From: a virus
Direction: 5' to 3' (one strand)
DNA: 54,214 nucleotides
Virus record (IMG/VR): IMGVR_UViG_3300047554_000765
Location: 1 to 54,214 of that record
The notes beneath the pieces are model-generated. The model saw nothing but the letters and a program-made list of their open reading frames with translations, was not told the origin of the DNA and did not search any database. Numbering within the stretch: the first letter of the stretch is position 1; each line of letters begins with the position of its first letter. The position numbers and the translations under genes were made by a program. Below, in pieces: positions 1 through 8,312 of this stretch.

Positions 1-1
1 A

Positions 2-28
2 CCCTAGTTGCAAAGACTAGGGTTTTTT
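2..28 (+). terminator. Intrinsic terminator of an upstream gene
   Basis: A 7-bp perfect stem (CCCTAGT at 2-8 with ACTAGGG at 16-22) closes a 7-base loop and runs straight into a six-T tract. This is a standard Rho-independent terminator. It should end a + strand transcript whose gene lies left of the window. Confidence 0.85.
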
Positions 29-61
29 GCTAATATAAATCTCCTATCGAAAAGGATTTAT

Positions 62-1879
62 ATGGCAGGACTAGAAGGCATTCAGCTAGAGCTGGTAGAC
101 AGTGCCGAACAAGCGTCTAAGTTTATTAGTTGGCTTGGAGAGAGGCGTCCACTAAATGCCATTGCTATTGACACCGAGACCGGAGAACTTCCCGGCAACC
201 CCCGCGATCACGCGCTATCGCCTTGGCATGGGCGTCTACGCCTAGCTCAGGTTGGCGACGGAATGACGGGGTGGGCAATTCCTTGGGATGAGTGGGCTGG
301 TGTTTTTTACGAAGCCATGGACAAATTTGACGGCCCTATTGTTTGCCACAATATTGCCTTCGAAGCTAAGTGGTTCGAAATTCAGTCGCGATGGAGTATG
401 CCTTGGCACCGTTCGCACGATACTATGATTATGGCTCAGCTGATTGATCCTCTAGGTCAGGGTGGGTTGAAGCCATTAACCGAACGCTATGTAGATCGAC
501 ACGCAGCTTATTTACAGACTCAGTTAGATGTCGGGCTCGCTGAGAATGGGTGGACTTGGGGCACCGTACCAACAACCTTTGCGCCCTATTGGTCTTACGG
601 TGCTCTTGACACAATTCTTACCATGCGTCTCTTCGAGCAGTTTTGGGAAAAGTGTGCCCCCGGGCGTCCATACTCGCAGGCCTATGAATTAGAGATGAAT
701 ACTCGCCGTATCGTGACTCGGATGGAGCTCAATGGTGCTCGTCTAGATTTGGATTACTCGCAGAAAAAATTTAATGACTTGCTTCAATACACCGAGCAGG
801 TAAAAGACTGGGTACAGAAAACATACAATGCTTCAGTAACAAGCAACCCTCAGATGGCGCGAGTGTTCGAAGAGCAGCTAGGTTCTCAGATTACCGAGAC
901 CACTCCTAGCGGTCAGAAATCACTAACCAAGGATCAGCTAAAGCTATTTACTATCCACGGCTCCGAGGAAGTTAAGCAGCTAGCAGACACGATGCTCAAG
1001 CAACGAAAAGCAGACAAGCTTGCTAACACATACTTTCTCAACTTCATCAACGATAACGTTAGTGGCTTCGTACACCCATCTGTTAAGACCATGGGTGCTC
1101 GTACTGGACGTATGTCTATTCAGAACCCCGCGCTACAGACCCTTCCAAAGGGTGACGACACTGTACGCCGTGCGTTTCTACCTAAAGATGAGGACCATGT
1201 CATTGTCACTTCGGACCTTGACCAAGTCGAGTTCCGTATGTTTTCGTCTCTATCTCAAGATGCAAACTTAATCAACCTATTCAACATGGCTGACGCAACT
1301 GGCTCTGACCCGTTTACCGAAATTGGTCGTGAGATCTATGCTGATCCGACCATGCAGAAGTCTGATAAGCGCCGCAGTCTGATCAAGGGTGTGGTCTATG
1401 GACGCCTCTACGGTGCTGGTGTTACTAAGCAGGCGCTGACTGCTGGAGTTCCAGAGGAACAGATGCGTGCGGTATCGAATGCGTTCGATGATCGATTCCC
1501 TGGAATGTCTTTGTTCCAGAAGAAGGTAGAAGATATCGGAATGCGCCGCCTACGTGCAGAGGGTCAGGGCTATGTCAATACTTGGACTGGACGTCGCCTA
1601 CCTTGCGATGAAGACCGCGTTTATACCCTTGTTAACTACCTAATTCAGGGTGGCGCAGCTGAAGTCTTCAAGTCAAACCTCATCAAGCTAGATCAGGCAG
1701 ATTTGACTGACCTTTTAATTGTCCCCGTACACGATGAAATTGTGCTAAATGCACCTCGTAAAGACGTAGAAGAGATTAAGAAGTTAGTGCGAGAATGTAT
1801 GACAACTCGCGAGGGCTGGGCCGTGCCCCTCACGGCTGATGTTGATGGACCTCTAGAAAATTGGGGAGAAAAGTACTAA
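62..1879 (+). CDS. polA: DNA polymerase family A (PolI-like) with 3'-5' exonuclease
   Basis: Replicative phage DNA polymerase of about 605 residues. The proofreading domain shows Exo I (DTETG, D37/E39), Exo II (CHNIAFE, N97) and Exo III (YGALD). The polymerase domain shows motif A (SDLDQVEFR, D385), motif B (R-x4-K with YGRLYG) and motif C (VHDE, about 557-559). There is no 5' nuclease domain, as in T7-type phage enzymes. The motif B aromatic residue is Tyr, as in T7 polymerase. The acidic residue usually Asp in Exo II is Glu here. The start at 62 is preferred over an in-frame ATG at 8 because AAAAGGA lies just upstream and position 8 falls inside the terminator stem. The stop overlaps the next start (TAATG). 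Confidence 0.97.
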   Translation: MAGLEGIQLELVDSAEQASKFISWLGERRPLNAIAIDTETGELPGNPRDHALSPWHGRLRLAQVGDGMTGWAIPWDEWAGVFYEAMDKFDGPIVCHNIAFEAKWFEIQSRWSMPWHRSHDTMIMAQLIDPLGQGGLKPLTERYVDRHAAYLQTQLDVGLAENGWTWGTVPTTFAPYWSYGALDTILTMRLFEQFWEKCAPGRPYSQAYELEMNTRRIVTRMELNGARLDLDYSQKKFNDLLQYTEQVKDWVQKTYNASVTSNPQMARVFEEQLGSQITETTPSGQKSLTKDQLKLFTIHGSEEVKQLADTMLKQRKADKLANTYFLNFINDNVSGFVHPSVKTMGARTGRMSIQNPALQTLPKGDDTVRRAFLPKDEDHVIVTSDLDQVEFRMFSSLSQDANLINLFNMADATGSDPFTEIGREIYADPTMQKSDKRRSLIKGVVYGRLYGAGVTKQALTAGVPEEQMRAVSNAFDDRFPGMSLFQKKVEDIGMRRLRAEGQGYVNTWTGRRLPCDEDRVYTLVNYLIQGGAAEVFKSNLIKLDQADLTDLLIVPVHDEIVLNAPRKDVEEIKKLVRECMTTREGWAVPLTADVDGPLENWGEKY

Positions 1880-2334
1880 TGAAATATATCTTGGCCGTTG
1901 ATCCCGGGAAAGCCACCGGGATGGCACTATTTAGCCTAAAATCAGGCTCTGAGCCGATCCTAGAGTGGTCTGGAGAGTTCCAACAGCACGAATACGCAGC
2001 GCCAATTCGAGCCTCTCTGGCGACCGTACAGGGCGAATTAGAGGTGGTTTGTGAGCGCTTTACTATCAATGCTCAGACCGTAAAGAACTCTCAGGCTCCG
2101 TTTTCTTTGGAGCAGATTGGTATCCTCAAGCAATGCCTCATGGACGTTGGCCGAGCAGCTGATGATATCTATTTTCAGAGTCCTGCAGACGCAAAGGCCA
2201 TGTTTTCTAACGAAAAGTTGAAGAAGCTTGGCTACTGGCACAAGGGTGGCGAGGGCCACGCACTTGACGCAATCCGACACGGTCTGCTAAGGTGCATTAA
2301 GTCTGGTTGGAAACCAGTACAATTATTAAATTAG
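1879..2334 (+). CDS. RuvC-like Holliday-junction resolvase
   Basis: A 151-residue RNase H-fold nuclease of the phage RuvC-like group, expected to cut branched recombination or replication intermediates. The N-terminus carries the VDPGKATG motif (D8). The second acidic residue is in VCERF (E59). The C-terminal HALDAIRH block supplies D130 with His127 and His134. The start overlaps the polymerase stop by one base, which indicates translational coupling; an in-frame GTG-type start 18 bases upstream would lie inside polymerase. The family assignment rests on these spaced motifs, so resolvase activity is inferred. Confidence 0.88.
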   Translation: MKYILAVDPGKATGMALFSLKSGSEPILEWSGEFQQHEYAAPIRASLATVQGELEVVCERFTINAQTVKNSQAPFSLEQIGILKQCLMDVGRAADDIYFQSPADAKAMFSNEKLKKLGYWHKGGEGHALDAIRHGLLRCIKSGWKPVQLLN

Positions 2335-2353
2335 TTATTATCAAAAAAATAAC

Positions 2354-2382
2354 TTGACAAAGTTTTTTTCTGATAATATAAA
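2354..2382 (+). promoter_or_regulatory. Sigma70/SigA-type promoter for the helicase operon
   Basis: A consensus TTGACA -35 box (2354-2359) is followed after 17 bases by TATAAA (2377-2382). Transcription would start near 2389, leaving about 20 bases of leader with AAAGGA before the ATG at 2409. It is the best -35/-10 pair in the left arm and should drive the block 2409-6515. Confidence 0.75.
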
Positions 2383-2408
2383 TATACGTAAAGACGCAAA
2401 GGATAAAA

Positions 2409-4220
2409 ATGTCAGTTTTTGTTGAGCTAGAGGAATCTGGCGTAGACATCATTATTAACGCCGAGTGGCGTCTAAAAGAGCTGTGCAAGAGCATTCCTGG
2501 CGCTACTTGGAACTCTAAGGAAGGCGTCTGGCGACTAGCTGCGTCTTGGGCTGGATGTCTAGCCTTGCGCTCTACCTTTAAGGAGAGCCTTGAGATCGGC
2601 CCTCGCTTGGCCGAGTGGGCTAAGAACGAAAAGCTTAACCGCATTGATCCGTCTAACCACCTACGCGATGTAGACATGATGGAAGACGGAGATCAGGATC
2701 TTTTTCCTCACCAGCGCGCTGGAGTTGAATTTTTAAGTACTGCTCGCCGTGCTCTTCTTGCTGATGAACCTGGACTTGGTAAGACTGCTCAGGCTATTCG
2801 TTCTCTGAAGCGCCTACACGACAAGGGTGAAGCTGTATTTCCGGCACTAATTGTCTGCCCAAACACGCTCAAGAAAAACTGGGAGCGCGAGTTTGATAAG
2901 TGGTGGCCTGGAGTAAATGTCACCGTTATTGGTGGCTCTGCTACTCAACGTCGCGCTCAGTTTGAGAGTGAAGCAGAAGTTTATGTAATCAACTGGGAGT
3001 CGTTGCGTAGCCACTCTCGTCTTGCTCCTTATGGCTCAATTGCTTTGGCTCGATGCCAAGATTGTGACGGGCATGACTCGCGCATTACGCCTGCTCGCTG
3101 TGAAGTGCACCGCCGTGAACTAAACACCATTGACTTCAAGTCTGTTATTGCCGATGAGATTCACCGCTCTAAAGACCCTAAGTCTAAGCAGACCCGCGCT
3201 CTCTGGGCCGCGACTGGCGAAGCGGATATCCGCTATGCACTAACTGGTACTCCAATTGCCAATGACGTTGTAGATCTTTGGCCAATTCTTCACTGGATCT
3301 CTCCAGAGGAGTGGCCAAGCAAGACTCGCTGGATTGACCGCATGATCAACACTATGCTCAATGCATTCGGTGGAATGATGGTCCTCGGCGTGAAGCCAGA
3401 TATGGAGCAAGAGTTCTACGCAGCTATTAATCCGCGCATGCGCCGTATGCTTAAGGCGAAGGTGTTGCCATGGCTACCTGAAGTAATGACAGAGCGTCGT
3501 GACGTCGAGATGGGTGCTAAGCAGGCTAAGGCTTATAAGCAGATGCTTGATAACATGATTGCTCTAATTGAGGCCCCTGATGGCACCCCTGGAGATGCAG
3601 TTGTTGCTCCTAACCCGCTTACTCAGGCTCTGCGCCTACTACAGTTTGCCAGCTCTTACGCGACTATCGAGATTGATGAGTCGGGGCAAGAAAGCCTTAT
3701 TTTGTCAGACCCTTCTTGTAAGGTTGATGCTCTTATGGATGATATGAAAAATGGTGACTTTGGTGACGACTCTGTTGCAGTCTGTGCCGTGTCTCGCCAA
3801 CTAATTGAAATCCTCAGTGCTCGTCTTACCAAGGAAGGTATTGCTCACGGATTGATTACTGGCTCAATTAGTGCTGATGATCGCCAGAAGGCTATTGATG
3901 ACTTCCAGTCTGGAAAGACTAAGTGGATTTTGTTTACTGCTCAGGCTGGTGGTGTTGGCGTCACCTTGACAACAGCGCGTCGCCTTGTTATGCTTCAAAG
4001 GCCATGGTCTCTTGTTGACTACAAGCAGGCCTTGGACCGTGTTCACCGCATTGGCTCTGAAATTCACGATTCAGTGATCATCACCGACTACGTGACTCAG
4101 GGGACTGTCGAAGAGCGTGTAATCCAGGCCCTAGACACTAAAGCTGACAATTTTGAGCAGATTGTCCGTGACAAGCACCAGCTGCTCCAAATGCTTAAAG
4201 AAAGCAAGGCAACTCTATAA
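2409..4220 (+). CDS. SNF2-family DEAD-like helicase/ATPase
   Basis: A 603-residue SF2 ATPase, probably a DNA translocase in replication or repair. The Walker A motif is DEPGLGKT (about 119-126). Motif II is DEIH, motif III is LTGTP, and motifs V-VI include GGVGVTLT and QALDRVHRIGS. The last block is diagnostic of SNF2 proteins. An N-terminal stretch of about 90 residues precedes the ATPase core and resembles small DNA-binding add-ons seen in phage SNF2 proteins. Just before motif II there is a C-x2-C...C-x2-H insertion (CQDCDG, then CEVH) that could bind zinc. It has its own promoter, and its stop overlaps the nuclease start (TAATG). Confidence 0.93.
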   Translation: MSVFVELEESGVDIIINAEWRLKELCKSIPGATWNSKEGVWRLAASWAGCLALRSTFKESLEIGPRLAEWAKNEKLNRIDPSNHLRDVDMMEDGDQDLFPHQRAGVEFLSTARRALLADEPGLGKTAQAIRSLKRLHDKGEAVFPALIVCPNTLKKNWEREFDKWWPGVNVTVIGGSATQRRAQFESEAEVYVINWESLRSHSRLAPYGSIALARCQDCDGHDSRITPARCEVHRRELNTIDFKSVIADEIHRSKDPKSKQTRALWAATGEADIRYALTGTPIANDVVDLWPILHWISPEEWPSKTRWIDRMINTMLNAFGGMMVLGVKPDMEQEFYAAINPRMRRMLKAKVLPWLPEVMTERRDVEMGAKQAKAYKQMLDNMIALIEAPDGTPGDAVVAPNPLTQALRLLQFASSYATIEIDESGQESLILSDPSCKVDALMDDMKNGDFGDDSVAVCAVSRQLIEILSARLTKEGIAHGLITGSISADDRQKAIDDFQSGKTKWILFTAQAGGVGVTLTTARRLVMLQRPWSLVDYKQALDRVHRIGSEIHDSVIITDYVTQGTVEERVIQALDTKADNFEQIVRDKHQLLQMLKESKATL

Positions 4221-5158
4221 TGACGACTAACCCTATTCGCATCTCTAACTCCGAGATTCAGACCTTTAAGGACTGCCGTCGCCGGTGGTGGTTTACCTAC
4301 TATCGTCGCCTACAGCCAAAGGTTAAGGACTTTACTGGGGCGCTAGCACTCGGTTCTCGTATCCACGAAGCCCTAGATCAGTACTACACCTCCAATATGG
4401 AGCGTGACCTACTGCAGATCCATTCTGAGCTGGTTGCTGCAGATATGAAGACTCTTACTGACGAGTTTCGTGACACCACTAGTTTAGAGACCGAAGCTGA
4501 GCTTGGTCGTGTAATGCTAGAGGGCTACCTAGAGTGGATGGAGCTCGAGGGTATTGATGCTGAACTTGAAATGATTTCCACGGAAGAAATTATCGAGCGT
4601 CCAATGATGGATGGTCGCGTAACCCTTCAGGGGAAGATTGACATGCGTGTTCGTCGCAAGATTGATGGCGTTCGTATGTTCCGTGACTTCAAGACAGTCG
4701 GCGGCTCTTTTGCTGACTTTGGATCCATTGCTCACATGAACGAGCAGGTCCTAACATACATGGTTCTCGAAGAGGCTCAGAATAAGGAGGGTGAGCGTTC
4801 AGAGGGCGGAATCTTTACCATGCTTCGTAAGGTTAAGCGCGGTGCTTACGCTAAGCCACCGTTCTATGACCAGATCGAGGTTCGCCACAATGCGTTTACT
4901 CTACGCTCGTTTTATCAGCGCCTAGAGGGTACACTCGAAGACATTCTACGTGTACGCGATGGTCTAGATGCTGGTGAAAGCCACTACAAGCTTGCATATC
5001 CAAAGCCGTCTCGTGACTGCAAGTGGAAATGCCAATTCTTCTCTATTTGCCCGCTGGTTGACGATGGTTCGGCAGCTGAAGCAGCAATTAGCGATGCGTT
5101 TGCGGTCGCCGACCCTTACGGTTATTACGGAATCGAAGAAAAGAAAGGAAGTGAGTAA
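4220..5158 (+). CDS. Cas4/RecB-like PD-(D/E)XK exonuclease with likely Fe-S cluster
   Basis: A 312-residue nuclease of the RecB/Cas4 superfamily. The motifs appear in order: GSRIHEAL (motif I His), GKIDMR (Asp), RDFKTV (D-x-K core) and QVLTY (motif IV Gln). One Cys in the N-terminal FKDCRRRW and three in the C-terminal CKWKCQFFSIC form the usual 4Fe-4S arrangement of Cas4/AddB-type enzymes. No CRISPR array is in the window, so a recombination or end-resection role with the neighbouring ATPase and SSB-like protein is more likely than adaptation. The gene is overlapped by the helicase stop codon. Confidence 0.92.
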   Translation: MTTNPIRISNSEIQTFKDCRRRWWFTYYRRLQPKVKDFTGALALGSRIHEALDQYYTSNMERDLLQIHSELVAADMKTLTDEFRDTTSLETEAELGRVMLEGYLEWMELEGIDAELEMISTEEIIERPMMDGRVTLQGKIDMRVRRKIDGVRMFRDFKTVGGSFADFGSIAHMNEQVLTYMVLEEAQNKEGERSEGGIFTMLRKVKRGAYAKPPFYDQIEVRHNAFTLRSFYQRLEGTLEDILRVRDGLDAGESHYKLAYPKPSRDCKWKCQFFSICPLVDDGSAAEAAISDAFAVADPYGYYGIEEKKGSE

Positions 5159-5160
5159 GA

Positions 5161-5925
5161 ATGTCGGAAGTCGATCGCAGTTTAACAATTATGGTTTATG
5201 GCGAATCGAAGGTTGGTAAGTCAACCTTTGCCGTTACAGCTCCTTACCCACGTCTTATGCTTGACGTTGAGGGTGGACACCGTTTCCTCCCGATCACCGT
5301 CAAGTACTGGGACCCTATTCGCGAAGAACCACCGGTTGCTGATGGAACTTGGGACACTGTTGTGGTCCAGGTTCGTGACTACGATGTAGTCCTCAAGACC
5401 TTCCAGTGGCTTCAGAGTGGGAAGCACCAGTTCAAGTCCTTGATCATTGACTCAATCTCTGAGTTGCAGGTCAAGTGCATGGACAACATTGCAGGAACCG
5501 AACAGATGAAGATGCAACAGTGGGGCGAATTGCTTCGTCACATGGGCGCGCTACTTCGTGATCTTCGTGACCTGACAATGCACCCAACTCAGCCTCTCGA
5601 GGCTGTAGTTCTGACCGCTATGGCACGTAAGGGTCAGGACGGCGTTTACCGTCCTTATCTACAGGGTCAGCTAGCAATTCAGGCCCCGTACTTCTATGAC
5701 ATTCTGGGCGCAATCACAGTGGAGCAGTTCCCTAACCCGGACCCACTGCAGCCTCCATACAAGGTGCGACGCATGTACGTTGAGCGCACACCTGAATATG
5801 AAGCTGGAGAACGCGTCCAGGGTCGTCTAGGAAAAATCGTCGAGCAGGGAGACCTTGGTGTCGAACGCATGCTCGATGTAATCTTTGGCGAAAAGACAAA
5901 GACCACAAAGAAAACAAGTAACTAA
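5161..5925 (+). CDS. Sak4-like RecA-fold ATPase
   Basis: A 254-residue P-loop ATPase. Walker A is GESKVGKST near the N-terminus and the Walker B strand is SLIIDSI. The overall pattern, a short RecA-like core followed by a conserved PYFYDILGA region, matches phage Sak4-like recombination ATPases. It lies directly between the Cas4-like nuclease and the SSB-like gene, the expected partners of a phage single-strand annealing or exchange system. The C-terminus is Lys/Thr-rich. Recombinase activity is inferred from family and neighbourhood. Confidence 0.85.
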   Translation: MSEVDRSLTIMVYGESKVGKSTFAVTAPYPRLMLDVEGGHRFLPITVKYWDPIREEPPVADGTWDTVVVQVRDYDVVLKTFQWLQSGKHQFKSLIIDSISELQVKCMDNIAGTEQMKMQQWGELLRHMGALLRDLRDLTMHPTQPLEAVVLTAMARKGQDGVYRPYLQGQLAIQAPYFYDILGAITVEQFPNPDPLQPPYKVRRMYVERTPEYEAGERVQGRLGKIVEQGDLGVERMLDVIFGEKTKTTKKTSN

Positions 5926-5933
5926 GGAAAATC

Positions 5934-6515
5934 ATGAGTTCACTCAATTGGAGCGACCTAATCAAGGACGCTGGAGAACCTACTAGCTACGAGCCACTAC
6001 CTGATGGTGACTACGAACTAAAGGTTATCGAATCAAAGGCTAAGAACACTCAGTCTGGTAAGACTATGTTCAGTATCACCACCGAGGTTCAGGGTGGCCC
6101 ACACGCAAAGCGTCGTGTCTGGGACAACCTGACCGTATCACCTGAGAACCCAAAGGCATTGGCTATCTTCTTCTCGAAGATGGAGTCCCTAGGTCTACCT
6201 CGTGATTTCTTCACCACGTCCAACCCAAGCAACGCGCAGATCGAGCAGGCTCTACTAGGTCGTTCGTTCCGCGGAACGCTAGGCAAGAAGACCTACAATG
6301 GTACTGTCAGCAACGAGATTACCAAGTACTTCCGCCTAGTGGCCGATGCAACTGCGGGAGCACCAGTACCACCTGCTCCAGCTGCAGCACCAGCACCTGC
6401 TCCTGCCGCTCCAGTAGCCACTCCGTTTGACGGACCATCGGTTGCTAACGCAGCGCCAGCACCTGCTCCTGCACCAGCACCTGCGGCTCCTGTTTCATCA
6501 GAAGAGCCGTTCTAA
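5934..6515 (+). CDS. SSB-like protein (DUF669-type) with Pro/Ala tail and EEPF tip
   Basis: A 193-residue protein. Residues 1-135 look like phage DUF669-type OB-fold single-strand DNA-binding proteins (DGDYELKV, then SGKTMFSITTEV and RRVWDNLTV). The rest is a low-complexity linker of Pro-Ala repeats ending in SSEEPF. Cellular SSBs end in a similar acidic tip with a terminal Phe that recruits replication partners, so the same architecture seems to be present. It is the last gene of the block, with AAGGA before the ATG and a strong terminator 12 bases after the stop. Confidence 0.8.
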   Translation: MSSLNWSDLIKDAGEPTSYEPLPDGDYELKVIESKAKNTQSGKTMFSITTEVQGGPHAKRRVWDNLTVSPENPKALAIFFSKMESLGLPRDFFTTSNPSNAQIEQALLGRSFRGTLGKKTYNGTVSNEITKYFRLVADATAGAPVPPAPAAAPAPAPAAPVATPFDGPSVANAAPAPAPAPAPAAPVSSEEPF

Positions 6516-6526
6516 ATAAAAGTATC

Positions 6527-6558
6527 GAGGGGGTGTCTTATAGGCACCCCCTCTTTAT
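6527..6558 (+). terminator. Strong intrinsic terminator after the recombination block
   Basis: A 9-bp GC-rich stem (GAGGGGGTG at 6527-6535 with CACCCCCTC at 6545-6553) with a 9-base loop is followed by TTTATTT. It separates the DNA-metabolism operon from the glycosyltransferase-like gene at 6574. Confidence 0.9.
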
Positions 6559-6573
6559 TTATAAAGGGTTAAG

Positions 6574-7614
6574 ATGAAAGTACTATTTACTGGAATGCTG
6601 TCCGCCCACTGTAAGGTGCCGACAGATGTCTCAAACAAGACTTTTTACACTGCATTTTCTTTAGTGTTTAGAGATCTATATCCAGAAGCTGAAATCGAGT
6701 GGAAAGCGCCGTCTCTAGCATGGGACGAGGAATATCTTTCCCAGTATGATTTCATTTTTATTGGCATGGTTCCACCTACTTCGATGAGTGCCAACATGAT
6801 CTACGGAACCCTTAAGTGTCTAGATACCGTCTACGATTGGACTAATGTTCGTCTGATAATGGACTCCCCGCAGCTGTGGCAGTATGCCCCTGGGCTATCT
6901 GCTATCAGTAAAGACCCTACTTACTTAGTGAGTAGTTTCTACTCTAAGCGCCCGGGCTATAAGCAGGCCGACACCTACAAAACACTATCTAGCTTCAAGC
7001 GAGTAGCCGAGAGGCTTCTTACCGAGAAGTGGCCAAAAGTAGTATATCCAGAACTTCCTTGGCACGACTCGGCCCGTAAGAGTGAATTGATTTCTGATCA
7101 CCTCCCCCATGTCACTGACGCTTTCGGGCTAAATTTAGACGGATACTTTTTAAACAATAAAAACCCGGATTATAGAGAGATTTCCGATGCTCCTTGGTCT
7201 GTCGATAGTTTCAAATCTAAATGGGCCGGAAAGCTTAGCAGAACTGTAGCTATGGAATTTAATGAACTGAAGCTCGGAAAATCATTTAATGATGTCCATG
7301 CAGAAGCTTTGCTTCGTACCTCAATTGGTCTTATTGTCCCACCAGCGGACCGCAACGTTGGTACGTGGTGGAGCTACCGTTATGTTCAGGGGCTACTCTC
7401 TGGCGTTCCGGTAGCTACTGAATGGACAGAGTCTAAGGCCCTAGGCCCGTCTTGGGCGGTATTGCCCTACCAAATTGAAGACATGACTCCAGCTGAGCGT
7501 AAGGAGTTAGCACAGAGGCAGCTAGAAGCGTATAAGGATAACGCGCTTAGCTTTTCTGAATTAAAGCAAAAAATTGCACTAGTATTGAACTATAAAGGAG
7601 AACAAAATGCCTGA
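6574..7614 (+). CDS. Probable GT-B-fold glycosyltransferase-like protein
   Basis: A 346-residue protein with a weak but recognisable glycosyltransferase layout. It begins with a beta-strand/Gly turn (VLFTGMLSAH). It has an Asp/Pro-containing middle (LIMDSPQLW) and a C-terminal segment with a nucleotide-sugar-type region (LIVPPADRNVGTW, then GLLSGVPVATEW). It sits between the recombination genes and small unknown genes rather than with the fibre genes, which leaves DNA-base or host-envelope modification open. The stop overlaps the next start by 8 bases. No catalytic residue can be named with confidence and the substrate is unknown. Confidence 0.5.
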   Translation: MKVLFTGMLSAHCKVPTDVSNKTFYTAFSLVFRDLYPEAEIEWKAPSLAWDEEYLSQYDFIFIGMVPPTSMSANMIYGTLKCLDTVYDWTNVRLIMDSPQLWQYAPGLSAISKDPTYLVSSFYSKRPGYKQADTYKTLSSFKRVAERLLTEKWPKVVYPELPWHDSARKSELISDHLPHVTDAFGLNLDGYFLNNKNPDYREISDAPWSVDSFKSKWAGKLSRTVAMEFNELKLGKSFNDVHAEALLRTSIGLIVPPADRNVGTWWSYRYVQGLLSGVPVATEWTESKALGPSWAVLPYQIEDMTPAERKELAQRQLEAYKDNALSFSELKQKIALVLNYKGEQNA

Positions 7615-8035
7615 AGTAAATGATGAGTGGGTAAGACAACAACTAGAAGAAGCCAAGGTTCGTGTAGGATCTGGAAAAGCTATTCTTAGGTTGCTACAAA
7701 CATGGGACTCTCTTGGAGATCTATCAGAGAATATTTCTAAAGAAACCATCGAAATCTTTAGTCGACTAGCTCTAGGTAAATTAGCGAAGGATCCAGAGCC
7801 TAAACTAGACGAGATCTGGGTTCCTGCTCAGCCTGGTCAAATTAATGTTGGCGATGAGGTTCGAGTACTGATTGATGCGTTTAGTGACAAGACTGGCGTG
7901 GTTCATAATGGCCGCCGTGGAAAGGTAACTGCTGTTCGCTATGGTGATGTTATCTTTAGGTCAACGGACGGTAAGACTCCAGACCTAGATGGTGTCCACT
8001 ACTCACCATACAAACTGGAAAAAAGGATTAAATAA
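7607..8035 (+). CDS. Unknown small protein with SH3/KOW-like C-terminus
   Basis: A 142-residue protein not matched to a named family. The N-terminal half is helical and charged. Residues about 75-140 form a run of short beta strands (INVGDEVRVL, GRRGKVTAVRYGDVIF) that resembles KOW/SH3-like barrels. A very good ribosome site (AAAGGAG) lies inside the end of the previous gene, and the stop overlaps the next start (TAATG). It is therefore co-translated with its neighbours. Confidence 0.75.
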   Translation: MPEVNDEWVRQQLEEAKVRVGSGKAILRLLQTWDSLGDLSENISKETIEIFSRLALGKLAKDPEPKLDEIWVPAQPGQINVGDEVRVLIDAFSDKTGVVHNGRRGKVTAVRYGDVIFRSTDGKTPDLDGVHYSPYKLEKRIK

Positions 8036-8271
8036 TGCGAACCAGTTTTGAGGTTAGGGTCTATGCAAACACTCTAGAAGACGCCAAAACTAAGGCCTAT
8101 CAAGAAATCTCTAGGTTTATGGAAGTGTCTCCCGAAGACGCCAAAAGTGTTGTTGATCTAGAACTAAAAGTCAAGACATATGAACTTAAGGATGATGCCC
8201 CCGAGCCAGATGGTGAGTTTGAGGTGGTTGTTTTTGGTGCTGTCAAACATAACATTTTAAAACCACTATAA
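8035..8271 (+). CDS. Unknown 78-residue acidic protein
   Basis: A small acidic protein, overlapping the preceding stop by one base (TAATG). The sequence alternates strands and helices (SFEVRVYANTLEDAKTKA) and could be a small alpha/beta domain, but no family is recognised. It ends the cotranscribed group that starts at 6574; a new promoter follows at once. Confidence 0.7.
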   Translation: MRTSFEVRVYANTLEDAKTKAYQEISRFMEVSPEDAKSVVDLELKVKTYELKDDAPEPDGEFEVVVFGAVKHNILKPL

Positions 8272-8277
8272 ATTAAT

Positions 8278-8306
8278 TTGACAAAATTTAACGTAAGCGG
8301 TACAGT
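8278..8306 (+). promoter_or_regulatory. Promoter for a leaderless mRNA (8313 gene)
   Basis: TTGACA (8278-8283), 17 bases, then TACAGT (8301-8306), a TAnnnT actinobacterial -10. The ATG at 8313 lies only six bases after the -10 box, so transcription should begin at or next to the start codon. No Shine-Dalgarno sequence is present between them. Confidence 0.75.
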
Positions 8307-8312
8307 GTTTTT

